Below are positions 35,866 through 44,410 of a stretch of 64,000 nucleotides of DNA, one piece after another. The position numbers and the translations under genes are program-made. A model generated the notes under the pieces. The model had not been told where the DNA came from. It worked only from the letters and a program-made list of their open reading frames with translations, and made no database searches. The stretch comes from Desulfobacteraceae bacterium (GTDB taxonomy: Bacteria; Desulfobacterota; Desulfobacteria; Desulfobacterales; Desulfobacteraceae), in the NCBI GenBank assembly GCA_016743945.1, contig JADGFI010000023.1, positions 1 through 64,000 on the forward strand. The letters are read 5' to 3'. Position 1 is the stretch's first letter. Every line of letters begins with the position of its first letter.

Positions 35866-37742
35866 ATTTTATCCTCTCCCCACGGGTTTTCCTGGGCAAT
35901 ACCGGGCAGCCGGATCATAAACCTTGTCCCCTTTTCCCCGTCACTTTCCACCCGGATATCCCCCTTCAAGTTTTCAACAATTCGATGAACAATGGAAAGG
36001 CCCAGGCCCGTTCCCTCGGGCCGGGTGGTAAAATAGGGATCAAACACCTCATCCAAATGATCTTTGTCAATACCAGATCCATTGTCAGTCACATGAATTT
36101 CAAGGCCATTGCCATCGGGTAATGCCAATAGATCCACCGTAAGTTGTCCCCCGTCGTCCATGGCATTAATGGCATTCATATATAAATTGAGCAGAATCTG
36201 GTTCATCCGATCCGGATCTGTCCGAAACCATGTCTTGTCGGTTTGGATATTGACACTGGCATCAATGGCTTTTTTGTCCAGATCATGTTTCACCAGTTTC
36301 AGAGAATGGGAGATCAAATCATCCAGCCGGACCACCCTGTTCTCCACGGCCATGGGTTTGGCAAATTCCAACAGCTGGGTAATAGACCGATTAATGCGCT
36401 CCACCTCCTGAACCATTATCTGGGCAGTTTCCCTGTCTTGGGAATTATTTGCATACCGTTTACCAAAATAAGTGGCAAACCCTTTAATGGAACTTAAGGG
36501 GTTTCTGATTTCATGGGCCACCCCCCCGGCAAGTTTGCCAATGGCGGCCAGATGGCGGGTGGTTTCCACCTCTTTTTTTAATTCTCTCAGCTGGGTCAGG
36601 TCCCGGAACAAAAACAAGAATCCCAGGACAACCCCTTCATTGTCCAAAAGAGGGGAGGCCGTCATATCCAGTCGCAGTTCCCTGTGGGTTCCCTTCCGGG
36701 AGGTTCCCTTCTGGGAGGTTCCCTTCTGGGAGGTTCCCTTTCGGAGAGTCACTTCCCGGGAAACTGGTTTTCCCAGGGTCTCCATTTCAGCGATCAATTG
36801 AATCATCTGGGGAAATGGTTTTTCAGGTACCTGGCCAAAAATTTCTTTGGCCGCCCTGTTCATGGAAGTAATCCTGTGGTCCTGGTCAATGGCAACCAGA
36901 CCTGCTGGCATATTCTGGACCACATTATCGGAAAATGCCTGCACACTGGTCAAGGAAGCCTTGGCAGATCGATAGGCCTGGAAAGCAAAGAGACCGATCA
37001 TACCAATGCACCCTACCAGAAAAAAAAGAAATCCCCGACCAATGGTTTGCTTTAACAGGCGATCCTGGGCCAGGCTGGCCCGGGTCATGGAGAGGCCTGC
37101 AAATATATAATGCTCGGTCATCCCGGAAAAATCAGGTTCAAGGCTGGATGCCTCAGGGCATGCCATAGAGGAGCCCCCTTCCCTTCGAAATTCCCGCGCA
37201 ACCCCTTCATTTTTCCCAGGTTCCCCCTCCCTGTATCCTCGCCCCATGCCGTGCATGGGTTTGTGCCTATTCCGGAATCCAATGGTCAAGGGGGTAAACC
37301 GCTTAAACACCTCAAAAACCTGCCGTCCCTTCATCTGCCGCCTCCGATGGGAAACCAGAAGGGTATCCCCCTGGACAGCCGTGATATCCGGCATGGCATC
37401 AAACCGCTTGCCCACCAAGGCGGCATCGCTGTGGGCCAGGATTTCCCCGGACTTTGAGGTAATCATGATATAATCGACATCCGGCTGGACAGCCGTTTCC
37501 AGCAGCATGGACTGAATCCTCCGGGCCCCCCACTGCATGGTCAGCATCCCGGTCCGGGTTCCGGCCTCAAAGGTTCTGATCAGGGAAATCCCCTTAATCA
37601 ACAGCCGCTCCTTTATATACTCCTTTTGTCTTTCCATGCGATCCAGGGTCATAAAGGCAAAAATGGGCAACAGCACCACCAACACCCCTGCCATCATAAA
37701 TGGAGAGAGAAAAGGGGGTTTTTTTTTATTAAATAGCTTCAT
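35862..37742 (-). CDS. membrane sensor histidine kinase (ZraS-like)
   Basis: A 626-residue kinase. It has a first membrane helix (about 16-33), a periplasmic sensor domain (about 35-235), a second helix (about 238-257), a PAS domain (about 270-385), a HisKA box with His410 in GGVAHEIRNPLSS, and an HATPase domain (NLYMNAINAMDDGG, DNGSGIDKDH, GTGLGLSIVHR). The PAS domain holds a run of KGTSQ repeats (residues about 335-352). The sensor loop has an atypical Gly/Arg/Glu-rich part (about 165-190). Pairing with the regulator and with a distant ZraP-like protein suggests sensing of metal or envelope stress. Confidence 0.88.
   Translation of the reverse strand: MKLFNKKKPPFLSPFMMAGVLVVLLPIFAFMTLDRMERQKEYIKERLLIKGISLIRTFEAGTRTGMLTMQWGARRIQSMLLETAVQPDVDYIMITSKSGEILAHSDAALVGKRFDAMPDITAVQGDTLLVSHRRRQMKGRQVFEVFKRFTPLTIGFRNRHKPMHGMGRGYREGEPGKNEGVAREFRREGGSSMACPEASSLEPDFSGMTEHYIFAGLSMTRASLAQDRLLKQTIGRGFLFFLVGCIGMIGLFAFQAYRSAKASLTSVQAFSDNVVQNMPAGLVAIDQDHRITSMNRAAKEIFGQVPEKPFPQMIQLIAEMETLGKPVSREVTLRKGTSQKGTSQKGTSRKGTHRELRLDMTASPLLDNEGVVLGFLFLFRDLTQLRELKKEVETTRHLAAIGKLAGGVAHEIRNPLSSIKGFATYFGKRYANNSQDRETAQIMVQEVERINRSITQLLEFAKPMAVENRVVRLDDLISHSLKLVKHDLDKKAIDASVNIQTDKTWFRTDPDRMNQILLNLYMNAINAMDDGGQLTVDLLALPDGNGLEIHVTDNGSGIDKDHLDEVFDPYFTTRPEGTGLGLSIVHRIVENLKGDIRVESDGEKGTRFMIRLPGIAQENPWGEDKI
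36687..36740. repeat. 15-bp tandem repeat inside the kinase gene
   Basis: Three near-perfect units of CTTCTGGGAGGTTCC (36693-36707, 36708-36722, 36723-36737), with worn partial copies on both sides. They encode in-frame KGTSQ/KGTSR repeats in the kinase PAS domain. A 15-bp unit keeps the frame at any copy number. Confidence 0.8.
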
Positions 37743-37759
37743 AATAACTTTATATTCTC

Positions 37760-37775
37760 TGCAAAAAGGGGACCA
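37760..37775 (-). promoter_or_regulatory. candidate sigma-54 promoter of the kinase-regulator operon
   Basis: On the minus strand TGGTCCCCTTTTTGCA gives GG, ten bases, GC, the sigma-54 spacing, with a good -12 half (TTGCA) and a weaker -24 half. It is close to the kinase ATG, leaving a leader of only about 7 bases, which makes the call less certain. Confidence 0.4.
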
Positions 37776-37849
37776 ATCTCGATTTGCTTAAAAATCAATG
37801 GGTTTTATCCTACACCCCGAACAAAGTGTATAAATTATATCCACTGCCA

Positions 37850-37865
37850 TACCCGATATCGGGTA
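37850..37865. promoter_or_regulatory. 16-bp perfect palindrome, candidate enhancer site
   Basis: TACCCGATATCGGGTA is a perfect palindrome about 110 bases upstream of the expected kinase transcription start. A near relative (TACCCTCTCCGGGTA, followed by the same AAAAA) lies upstream of the zraP-like gene. Both precede sigma-54-type promoters, so this is a likely binding site of the neighbouring NtrC-type regulator. Confidence 0.55.
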
Positions 37866-37968
37866 AAAAGTATACAAAATATATACTGCCAATTGTCCTT
37901 TCCAAAAAAAACATGGGTCTCCCCCGATACACATGCGGGGATGTTCAGTACAAAAATCTTAACAAGGA

Positions 37969-38673
37969 TCAATTCGTGTCATTGACTTCAAACCCCCTGC
38001 ATCCAGTATGCTGGGCATGTTTTTTTGTAAAGGGATATTCCCAGCACACCAGAGGCTTGACTGGCTGGATAGTACAGTAGAAGGTAATATTGCCAGGCTG
38101 CTGAACAAGAAACGGGCACGATTCTGCAGGTTTTCCCGTCTGTGGATCAATCCAAATCCGGTATTGGACCTCTCCTGTGTCCAATTGTTCCTCTTTCACC
38201 CAGGTCAGGATATCACTGCGTCCAAGGCGCTCCCATAATTGCCGGTCTTCCCGGAGGCACGTATTTTCCAATCGGCGGCAGCAATTTCCGCATCGTTTAC
38301 AGACGAAATCGTCCATGCGGCTCTCAATCCATACGCCGGATCTTCCCTCACCCACACCTGGTCTGACAGATGTTTCAAAAACCAAGGCGCATATATGGGC
38401 GATACTTGCCGCATTTTTTTTTGAAGTCTCAAGCGCATGAATAAAATAAAAACCCAAGGCGGTATCATCCACCGGTGTAAAGGGGTGGTTCCTATTCGGA
38501 CGAATCCATGCCCTTTTGACCCCATTGGAAATACCGGTTTTAAAATCATTTCCCAAAATCAAAGGGCCGATTTTACAAAACAGGTCGGGTTGGGGACCGT
38601 ACTGCCCGAAGTCAGCGGCAACAGCATCAATGGCCTGGTCCAGTGTTAGAAACGTCTGGAGCTCGTGTGGCAT
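37969..38673 (-). CDS. YkgJ-type cysteine-cluster protein
   Basis: A 234-residue soluble protein. The second half carries FVCKRCGNCCRR (C-x2-C-x2-CC) followed by further cysteines (ENTCLRED, ESCPF, FYCTI, VCWEYP, TGCRG), the pattern of YkgJ/CxxCxxCC-family putative Fe-S or zinc proteins. The first about 125 residues are a separate, cysteine-poor domain I do not recognise. A strand of its own, no operon partner. Function unknown. Confidence 0.75.
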   Translation of the reverse strand: MPHELQTFLTLDQAIDAVAADFGQYGPQPDLFCKIGPLILGNDFKTGISNGVKRAWIRPNRNHPFTPVDDTALGFYFIHALETSKKNAASIAHICALVFETSVRPGVGEGRSGVWIESRMDDFVCKRCGNCCRRLENTCLREDRQLWERLGRSDILTWVKEEQLDTGEVQYRIWIDPQTGKPAESCPFLVQQPGNITFYCTIQPVKPLVCWEYPFTKKHAQHTGCRGFEVNDTN

Positions 38674-38937
38674 AAGAAAAAAACCTCGTCATATCATGTT
38701 GTCATTGTGAAATGAGGTGGTTAAAATGTAACTTGCCAACAGTATACAAAAAGATCCGTATAGAATCTATTAAATTTAATATTTTCAAAAATTAAGTAAT
38801 ATCTGACTTGCAGACCGGATTTAAAATAACGCTGCCGGTTCATATTGTCTGTGGCGCAGACAAAGCATCTGGGCTGGATGCCAAATGCGCCATAGACCAA
38901 GGCCCAAGATTAGCGATCTAAATTTTGATTTCTCGGG
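38674..38937. other. intergenic gap, nothing supported
   Basis: Between the YkgJ-type gene start and the end of panB. The minus strand just upstream of the YkgJ-type gene has an imperfect hairpin (CCTCATTTC with GACGAGG, then a T-run) that might act as a terminator for the panB-side operon reading through, but pairing is poor. Confidence 0.3.
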
Positions 38938-39783
38938 TTATTCAATGTTTTTTTTTAATTCCTCCAGGGTTTTGTCCGGCATGGTAAAAGAGTGCTCGGA
39001 AGCGGGAAAGGATTCGGTTATAACATCTTCTTTGAAGGCTTTTAACGCATCAATGATGGTGGGCCTGATTTGTGCGTATTGTTTGACAAATTTGGGAACA
39101 AATTTATCAAAAAGTCCGACCATATCATGGGTGACAAGCACCTGGCCGTCCACCCTGCTGCCTGCCCCTATCCCGATAACAGGGATCGTAACCGCCTTTG
39201 CGATCAGTTCTCCAAGGGGGGCTGGAACCGCTTCAACAATGATGGAAAAGGCACCTGCCTTTTCCAGTGCTTTGGCATCATCAATGATGCTTTTGGCTGC
39301 CGTTGCATCCTTGCCCTGCATTTTAAACCCGCCAAGGGCGCTTGCGGTCTGGGGGGTCAGTCCGATATGACCCTGGACAGGAATCCCCGCCTTTATTATG
39401 GCTTCAACCGTGGGCGCAAAATCCACCCCGCCTTCCAGTTTCACCACATCACATCCCCCCTCTTTCATCAAACGCCCCGCATTGCTTATGGCCTCACGGA
39501 TGGAGGTATTATAACTCATAAAGGGCATATCACCGACAATAAGCGCATTTTTACATCCCCTGGAAACAGCCTTTATATGGTGTATCATCTGTTCCATGGT
39601 AACCCCGACCGTTCCTTCAAGTCCCATGACCACCATGCCCAGAGAGTCCCCCACCAGGACAATGTCCACACCGGCTTCGTCTGCCATTAATCCAAAGGGA
39701 TAATCATAGGCAGTCACCATAATGATTTTTTTATGATCTTTCTTGGCTTGTTTGATATCCTGGATGGTAATTTTTTTGCCCAT
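38938..39783 (-). CDS. panB: 3-methyl-2-oxobutanoate hydroxymethyltransferase
   Basis: A 281-residue protein of full PanB length. Conserved segments: MVTAYDYPFGLMADEAG, VLVGDSLGMVVMG (metal-binding Asp), MPFMSY, KLEGG and GHIGLTPQ, with the catalytic Glu in SIIVEAVPAPLG. It makes ketopantoate from 2-oxoisovalerate and methylene-tetrahydrofolate; the reaction is reversible. It sits one base after panE and at the end of a run that begins with a TRAP transporter, which is not the usual setting (panC and panD are not in the window). Confidence 0.92.
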   Translation of the reverse strand: MGKKITIQDIKQAKKDHKKIIMVTAYDYPFGLMADEAGVDIVLVGDSLGMVVMGLEGTVGVTMEQMIHHIKAVSRGCKNALIVGDMPFMSYNTSIREAISNAGRLMKEGGCDVVKLEGGVDFAPTVEAIIKAGIPVQGHIGLTPQTASALGGFKMQGKDATAAKSIIDDAKALEKAGAFSIIVEAVPAPLGELIAKAVTIPVIGIGAGSRVDGQVLVTHDMVGLFDKFVPKFVKQYAQIRPTIIDALKAFKEDVITESFPASEHSFTMPDKTLEELKKNIE

Positions 39784-39784
39784 T

Positions 39785-40711
39785 TTAATTTTCTCCTGAT
39801 ATATAATTTTTTTGAAGTATGTTAATCAATGCCGTCAAGGTTTGGTTTACGGGAACCTGGATATCTTTCTCCTTTGCCAGACAAAGGATTGCACCATTGA
39901 TTGCATCAATTTCAGTGGGTCGTTTTGCATCGACATCCTGTCCCATGGATGACCGGTTGGGGCTGGTTGCCCTGGCAGCCGTGAACACGGAGTCAACGAT
40001 ATTATCCGGAAGGGCCACCCCATGGGCAAGGGCCACATCTGAGGCTTCTTTTACGGCAGCACGGACAAGATCTCCTGTGGGGGGAAAATCAAGAATTTTT
40101 CCGTTTTTTATTCCGGTGAGGGCCGTAATGGCATTGATGCCGATATTGATGATCAGTTTTTCCCATATGACACGATGTATGTTCCCCTCTATTCGGGTCT
40201 CCATACCGGCATTGCAAAAACAATGTTTAATCTTTTCAAGGCTCTTGTTATTGTTTGGTAACCAATTGCCTATGGTGGTGGGGCCGCTCCCGGCATGGCG
40301 GGTGAGTCCCGGGCCCAGCACTGTTGCCCCGTGGGAGGTTGTTCCGGCAATAACTTTATGGGGATCTATGATTTGTGAAATCATATCGGCATTGCCCATT
40401 CCGTTTTGAAGGGTCAGTACACGTCCTTTTTCATTTAAACATTTCCGGGCAGCAGCAGCTGCTTTTCGGGTTTGTGGAGATTTGACCAGAATAATGACCA
40501 GATCCGCATTTTGCCCGTCTAAAATGTTGGTTGAGGCTTTGATGTCAACTGTGAGGATGTTTCCATCCGCTTCAATACAAAGTCCCTTTGAATTGATGGT
40601 ATCTACCTGATCCTGGCGTATATCAATGAGCATCACATCCTGGCCGGAACTAGCCAACATTGACCCAACAAGGGTTCCCATTGCCCCGGAACCGATAATC
40701 GTAATTTTCAT
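39785..40711 (-). CDS. panE: 2-dehydropantoate 2-reductase
   Basis: A 308-residue PanE/ApbA-family protein. It has the nucleotide motif IIGSGAMGTLVGSML at the N-terminus, the segment LTLQNGMGNAD, and the C-terminal catalytic helix with WEKLIINIGINAITALTG and SSMGQDVDAKRPTEIDAINGAI. It reduces ketopantoate to pantoate with NADPH; relatives act on other 2-oxo acids. It lies 12 bases after dctM and 1 base before panB. Confidence 0.9.
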   Translation of the reverse strand: MKITIIGSGAMGTLVGSMLASSGQDVMLIDIRQDQVDTINSKGLCIEADGNILTVDIKASTNILDGQNADLVIILVKSPQTRKAAAAARKCLNEKGRVLTLQNGMGNADMISQIIDPHKVIAGTTSHGATVLGPGLTRHAGSGPTTIGNWLPNNNKSLEKIKHCFCNAGMETRIEGNIHRVIWEKLIINIGINAITALTGIKNGKILDFPPTGDLVRAAVKEASDVALAHGVALPDNIVDSVFTAARATSPNRSSMGQDVDAKRPTEIDAINGAILCLAKEKDIQVPVNQTLTALINILQKNYISGEN

Positions 40712-40723
40712 GGGTTTCCTTTC

Positions 40724-42004
40724 TTATTTTGCCACCAGATTGGCCATCCACATGGTAATGGGAGAATAAAAGGTGATAATTAACAGGTCCACAATCAATA
40801 TGCCCAGAAAGGGAAGGACCCGTCTGCTGATGGCGGCAATACTGTCCTTGGATATGGAGCAGGATACAATGAGGCAGATGCCCATGGGCGGGGTCAGCAT
40901 ACCGATGGCAAGGTTGGTAACAACGATGACACCCAGTTGTATGATATCTATGCCCAGGGAGGGAACCATGGCCGTAATCATGGGCACCAGCAGTATCAAA
41001 GCGGCCGTGGTTTCGATAAAGGTTCCGGCAATCAACAAGACAACATTGATAAGTAACAATAGAATCACAGGGTTGTCAGATATTCCCAACAGGCCCCCTG
41101 CAAGTTGGGCAGGAATATCTTCAATAGCCGCGATCCAGCTGAAGACAGAGGCAGTTGATATGATAAACATAACAATAGCCGAGGTGATGGCTCCATTGAC
41201 AAAGAGGGGAAAAAGATCCTTGATTTTGATTTTTTGATAAACAAACATCCCCACCACCAGGGCATATACCACGGCGATTGCTGCGGATTCCGTGGCTGTA
41301 AAAATACCAAAAAGAATCCCCCCTAAAATAATAATGGGGGCTCCCAGGGCAAGCAGCGACCGCTTGAAGGCTATCCAGGTCTGTTTTATTGAAAAGGTGG
41401 TTGTGGAGGCATATCCTTTTTTCCAGGAAATAAAGGTTGCAACACAGATTAAAGAGATTCCAATGAGAATACCAGGCAGGATGCCGGCGGCAAAAAGGCG
41501 GCCAATGGAGGTACCTGTCAGGAAGCCAAAGATAATCATGGGAATGGAAGGGGGAATGATCACACCGATGGATCCGCCCGAGGCCTGGACAGCTGCGGCA
41601 AAATCGGAGTCATACCCGGATTTTTTCATGGCCGGAATTAAAATGGCGCCCACGGCAGCCGCGTCTGCAGCGGCTGATCCGGAAATGCCGGCAAAAAACA
41701 TGGCAGATACAATGGTCACGGCTGCAAGTCCGCCGGGAAGCCACCCCACAAGGGCGTTTGCAAAATCAATTATCCTGCGGCTGATGCCGCCAGCCTCCAT
41801 AATGGTCCCGGTGAACATGAAAAGGGGAACTGCCATGAGATGAAAGGAATTTGTACCGCCATACATTCTTTGTACCACCATCATCAGGTCGAAATCTCCC
41901 TGGATCAGGACGGCGGCTGCAGAGGCCACACCAATGGCAATGGCAATGGGGGTGTTGATGGCAAAAAGAAAAACAAGGGTGAGGATCAGTATCTCAGTTA
42001 TCAT
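40724..42004 (-). CDS. dctM: TRAP transporter large membrane subunit
   Basis: A 426-residue protein with about 12 hydrophobic helices. It has the DctM hallmarks MYGGTNSFHLMAVPLFMFTG and SGSAAADAAAVGAILIPAM and the end TPPMGICLIVSCSI. It is the ion-coupled carrier subunit. It overlaps dctQ by 11 bases. Confidence 0.92.
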   Translation of the reverse strand: MITEILILTLVFLFAINTPIAIAIGVASAAAVLIQGDFDLMMVVQRMYGGTNSFHLMAVPLFMFTGTIMEAGGISRRIIDFANALVGWLPGGLAAVTIVSAMFFAGISGSAAADAAAVGAILIPAMKKSGYDSDFAAAVQASGGSIGVIIPPSIPMIIFGFLTGTSIGRLFAAGILPGILIGISLICVATFISWKKGYASTTTFSIKQTWIAFKRSLLALGAPIIILGGILFGIFTATESAAIAVVYALVVGMFVYQKIKIKDLFPLFVNGAITSAIVMFIISTASVFSWIAAIEDIPAQLAGGLLGISDNPVILLLLINVVLLIAGTFIETTAALILLVPMITAMVPSLGIDIIQLGVIVVTNLAIGMLTPPMGICLIVSCSISKDSIAAISRRVLPFLGILIVDLLIITFYSPITMWMANLVAK

Positions 42005-42473
42005 TGGGATCTCCCTTTAATTCTTCAACAAGAAAAGTTGCGGCATGGAACATTAAAATGGCACCACTGATGGGAATAATACCCAGAACGATCCATTTGG
42101 GTATCTGGAGTGCCGGGGAGATCTGAAGACGTACAAAATAGGCAAATTGATATCCGTAGACAACCATGACAAAAAAAAGGGCCATGGAAAACAGGTGGGT
42201 CAATATAGCGGAAATCTTTTTTAAGAAACCGGGCATTCTAGCATAGAGGAAATCAACTCCGGGGTTGACTTGCCGGTAATATGCACAGGATGCTCCCAGA
42301 AATGTCAGCCAGACCAGAAGAAACCGGGACAGTTCTTCTGACCAAAATAGAGACTGATTTAGCACATATCGATAAAATACCTGGCCTGCAACCAGCAGGG
42401 TCATGGTAAACCCAAGACCAAACAGCAAATACTCTATCCATTGGTTAAGAAGGAAACTTGTTTTTTTTATCAT
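41994..42473 (-). CDS. dctQ: TRAP transporter small membrane subunit
   Basis: A 159-residue protein with four membrane helices. The DctQ signature is visible: RYVLNQSLFWSEELSRFLLVWLTFLGA, in which WSEEL and the helix after it are typical. It connects DctM to the binding protein. The preceding gap to dctP holds a strong hairpin. Confidence 0.88.
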   Translation of the reverse strand: MIKKTSFLLNQWIEYLLFGLGFTMTLLVAGQVFYRYVLNQSLFWSEELSRFLLVWLTFLGASCAYYRQVNPGVDFLYARMPGFLKKISAILTHLFSMALFFVMVVYGYQFAYFVRLQISPALQIPKWIVLGIIPISGAILMFHAATFLVEELKGDPNDN

Positions 42474-42500
42474 AACTGCCTCGAATAAAGAGCTAAGAAG

Positions 42501-42533
42501 GCAGCCGGCAAGGCAGCGTCCCCTGCCGGCTGC
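42501..42533. promoter_or_regulatory. intercistronic hairpin between dctP and dctQ
   Basis: GCAGCCGGCA (42501-42510) and TGCCGGCTGC (42524-42533) pair perfectly over 10 bp around a 13-base loop. No T-run follows on the minus strand, so it is more likely an mRNA-stabilising or attenuating hairpin that lets the binding protein be made in excess over the membrane subunits. Confidence 0.65.
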
Positions 42534-42543
42534 GGGGCAATAT

Positions 42544-43521
42544 CTATTTAACGGCTTCCATGATTTTCAAAAGCATATCTTTAACTTTTGGATCCTGGTA
42601 GAGGTCCATATCCTTTAGGTTAACCACCTTGGCCCGGAATGCTGCAATATCCGGATTTTCAACAATTTCCATGCCTTTTTCCTTTAAGAGCTTCAGGCGG
42701 TCCGCATCCTTGGACCGGTTGTCCTGGCGCTGGAATACAGCTGCGTCATACATGGCTTTCTGGATCATGTCCTGGGCTTTTTTATCAAGGGTTTTCCACC
42801 ATTTGAGGGAGGCCACGTCGATGTGATATGAATAGACATGACGGGTAAGGGACAGGTATTTTTGAATCTCATAAAATTTATACACTTCCATGACCCACAA
42901 TGGGTTTTCCTGTCCGTCAATTACCCCTTGCTCAAGTTCCGTATAAATGGGCCAGGGCATGGGGGTGGGATTGGCACCAAGGGTGCTCCAGATGGCTTTG
43001 TGAATGGCAGATGACATCACCCTTACCTTGAGCCCTTTGATATCATCGGGGGTCTTGACCGGATTTTTACTATTGGTGAGGTTTCTAAAACCATTTTCAG
43101 AAAAACTTAAACCTTTAAAACCGGAGCTTTCAATACTTTTAAGTATTTGTGTGCCCAGGGGGCCGTCAAGAATTTCATCTGCCTGGGCGTTGTCCTTGAA
43201 AAGGAAGGGATAGTTGATTACCCGGGAAATGGGGTTGAATGTATCAAAGGGACCGCCTGTGATAACGCCCATCTGGATGGTATTCATCTGGACCTGCTGG
43301 AGAATTTCAGTTTCATTGCCAAGGGATGCGGAGTGATAGACCTTGACCTTGAATGCGCCGTTTGATCGCTGCTCAATCAATTCCTTGAATTTTTGTGCCG
43401 CTATATTCTGGGCGCTACCGGGTTTGGTTACAACACCTACTTTGATTTTTGTAGCAGCAAAACTGTTGGTGGAAAAGAAAAACAAGACTGCAACCAACAA
43501 AAACATAAACAGTTTTTTCAT
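42544..43521 (-). CDS. dctP: TRAP transporter periplasmic binding protein
   Basis: A 325-residue secreted protein with a signal peptide (residues 1-22, ending SFAA). DctP-family features: TKPGSAQNIAAQKFKELIEQRSNGAFKV, GLKVRVMSS with the ligand-binding arginine, and EQGVIDGQENPLW. The family binds carboxylic acids through that arginine. Exact ligand unknown; the neighbourhood (LarA-type racemase, PanE, PanB) suggests a 2-hydroxy or 2-oxo acid. AAGGAG precedes the ATG. Confidence 0.9.
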   Translation of the reverse strand: MKKLFMFLLVAVLFFFSTNSFAATKIKVGVVTKPGSAQNIAAQKFKELIEQRSNGAFKVKVYHSASLGNETEILQQVQMNTIQMGVITGGPFDTFNPISRVINYPFLFKDNAQADEILDGPLGTQILKSIESSGFKGLSFSENGFRNLTNSKNPVKTPDDIKGLKVRVMSSAIHKAIWSTLGANPTPMPWPIYTELEQGVIDGQENPLWVMEVYKFYEIQKYLSLTRHVYSYHIDVASLKWWKTLDKKAQDMIQKAMYDAAVFQRQDNRSKDADRLKLLKEKGMEIVENPDIAAFRAKVVNLKDMDLYQDPKVKDMLLKIMEAVK

Positions 43522-43605
43522 TGTACATTCTCCTTAAAAATTAGGGGGGTTAAATGTATCCTTTTGGAAAAATTATTTTGGTATGGGCGGGTTTCATTAT
43601 TGGAC

Positions 43606-44166
43606 CTAATCTGTAATGATCACAAGGCATTCACTTTCAGTCTTTCCTGCATTCCTGACCCGATGGGGAATCAATGGATCAAAATGAACGGCATCTCCTG
43701 CATCAAGGCGGATGGTTTTTTTCCCGTAGATAAAATTAATTTTACCATTAAGTACGAATAAAAATTCTTCACCCGGGTGGTCATACAGTTTTGACGGTGT
43801 TTTATTGATAACAGGGTATTTTACGATAAAGGGCTTTATGGTTTTCTTGGACCGAAGGCTTGATAAAGAAAAATAGTTTAATTCTGCGGTTGCCTCTATT
43901 TTGTTGACCTGCTTGCGTTGGTTGTTTAATGTAACGGCGAATTTTTCTTCCTCGTTTTCCTCTTCTTCGTCAAAAAAAATGCCAATGGGAACATCCAGGC
44001 CGTGGGATATTTTTGACAGGGTGCCAATGGGGGGGGACACCTGATAGTTTTCTATCCTTGAAAGTAGGCCCTTGGAAAGGCCAGTGAGCTTGCCCAGATG
44101 ATCCAGAGTATAGCCTTTGTCTTTCCTTATTTTTTTAATTTTATCTGCTATCTGCTTTTCCAGCAT
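43606..44166 (-). CDS. XRE-family regulator with C-terminal cupin
   Basis: A 186-residue regulator. It has an N-terminal helix-turn-helix (residues about 8-62: YTLDHLGKLTGLSKGLLSRIE) and a C-terminal cupin barrel (about 110-186: HPGEEFLFVLNGKINFIYG, DAGDAVHFDPLIPHRVRN) that would sense a small ligand. It is transcribed towards the TRAP genes and divergently from larA. Two matching 15-bp inverted repeats in the divergent gap, one ahead of each gene, are likely its operators. Confidence 0.88.
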   Translation of the reverse strand: MLEKQIADKIKKIRKDKGYTLDHLGKLTGLSKGLLSRIENYQVSPPIGTLSKISHGLDVPIGIFFDEEEENEEEKFAVTLNNQRKQVNKIEATAELNYFSLSSLRSKKTIKPFIVKYPVINKTPSKLYDHPGEEFLFVLNGKINFIYGKKTIRLDAGDAVHFDPLIPHRVRNAGKTESECLVIITD

Positions 44167-44186
44167 GTTGCTCTCCCTTAAATTTG

Positions 44187-44201
44187 TTTCATACTATGCA
44201 A
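44187..44201. promoter_or_regulatory. candidate operator 1 of the XRE-cupin regulator
   Basis: TTTCATACTATGCAA, about 21 bases upstream of the regulator ATG. It matches the site at 44350-44364 at 12 of 15 positions; both are inverted repeats of TTGCATA type. Confidence 0.55.
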
Positions 44202-44330
44202 CCTTTTGAATATAGGTCAAGGATTTTATTGAAAATCACAGAGGATATTTTTTAATTAAACGGCGGCTTTTTTCAATAGACATGTTTGCCAAAAGGTTAA
44301 AGAGGGTGTTTTGATTTTAGGGAAAAAGGC

Positions 44331-44359
44331 TTGACAAGGATTTCAAAAGTTGCATATTG
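44331..44359 (+). promoter_or_regulatory. candidate larA promoter
   Basis: TTGACA at 44331-44336 is a perfect -35 box. Seventeen bases later ATATTG (or TATTGT with 18) can serve as the -10, which lies inside the second operator. Occupation of that operator should therefore block the promoter. Confidence 0.55.
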
Positions 44360-44364
44360 TGCAA
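44350..44364. promoter_or_regulatory. candidate operator 2 of the XRE-cupin regulator
   Basis: TTGCATATTGTGCAA, arms TTGCA and TGCAA around five bases. It overlaps the proposed larA -10 region and pairs with the related site ahead of the regulator gene. Confidence 0.6.
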
Positions 44365-44410
44365 TAAGTTTAAAGAAATTAAACACATCGATAAGGCAAG
44401 GAAGATCATC

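Noticed and set aside
38674..38720. Possible terminator upstream of the YkgJ-type gene
   Set aside because: Stem pairing is too imperfect to support.
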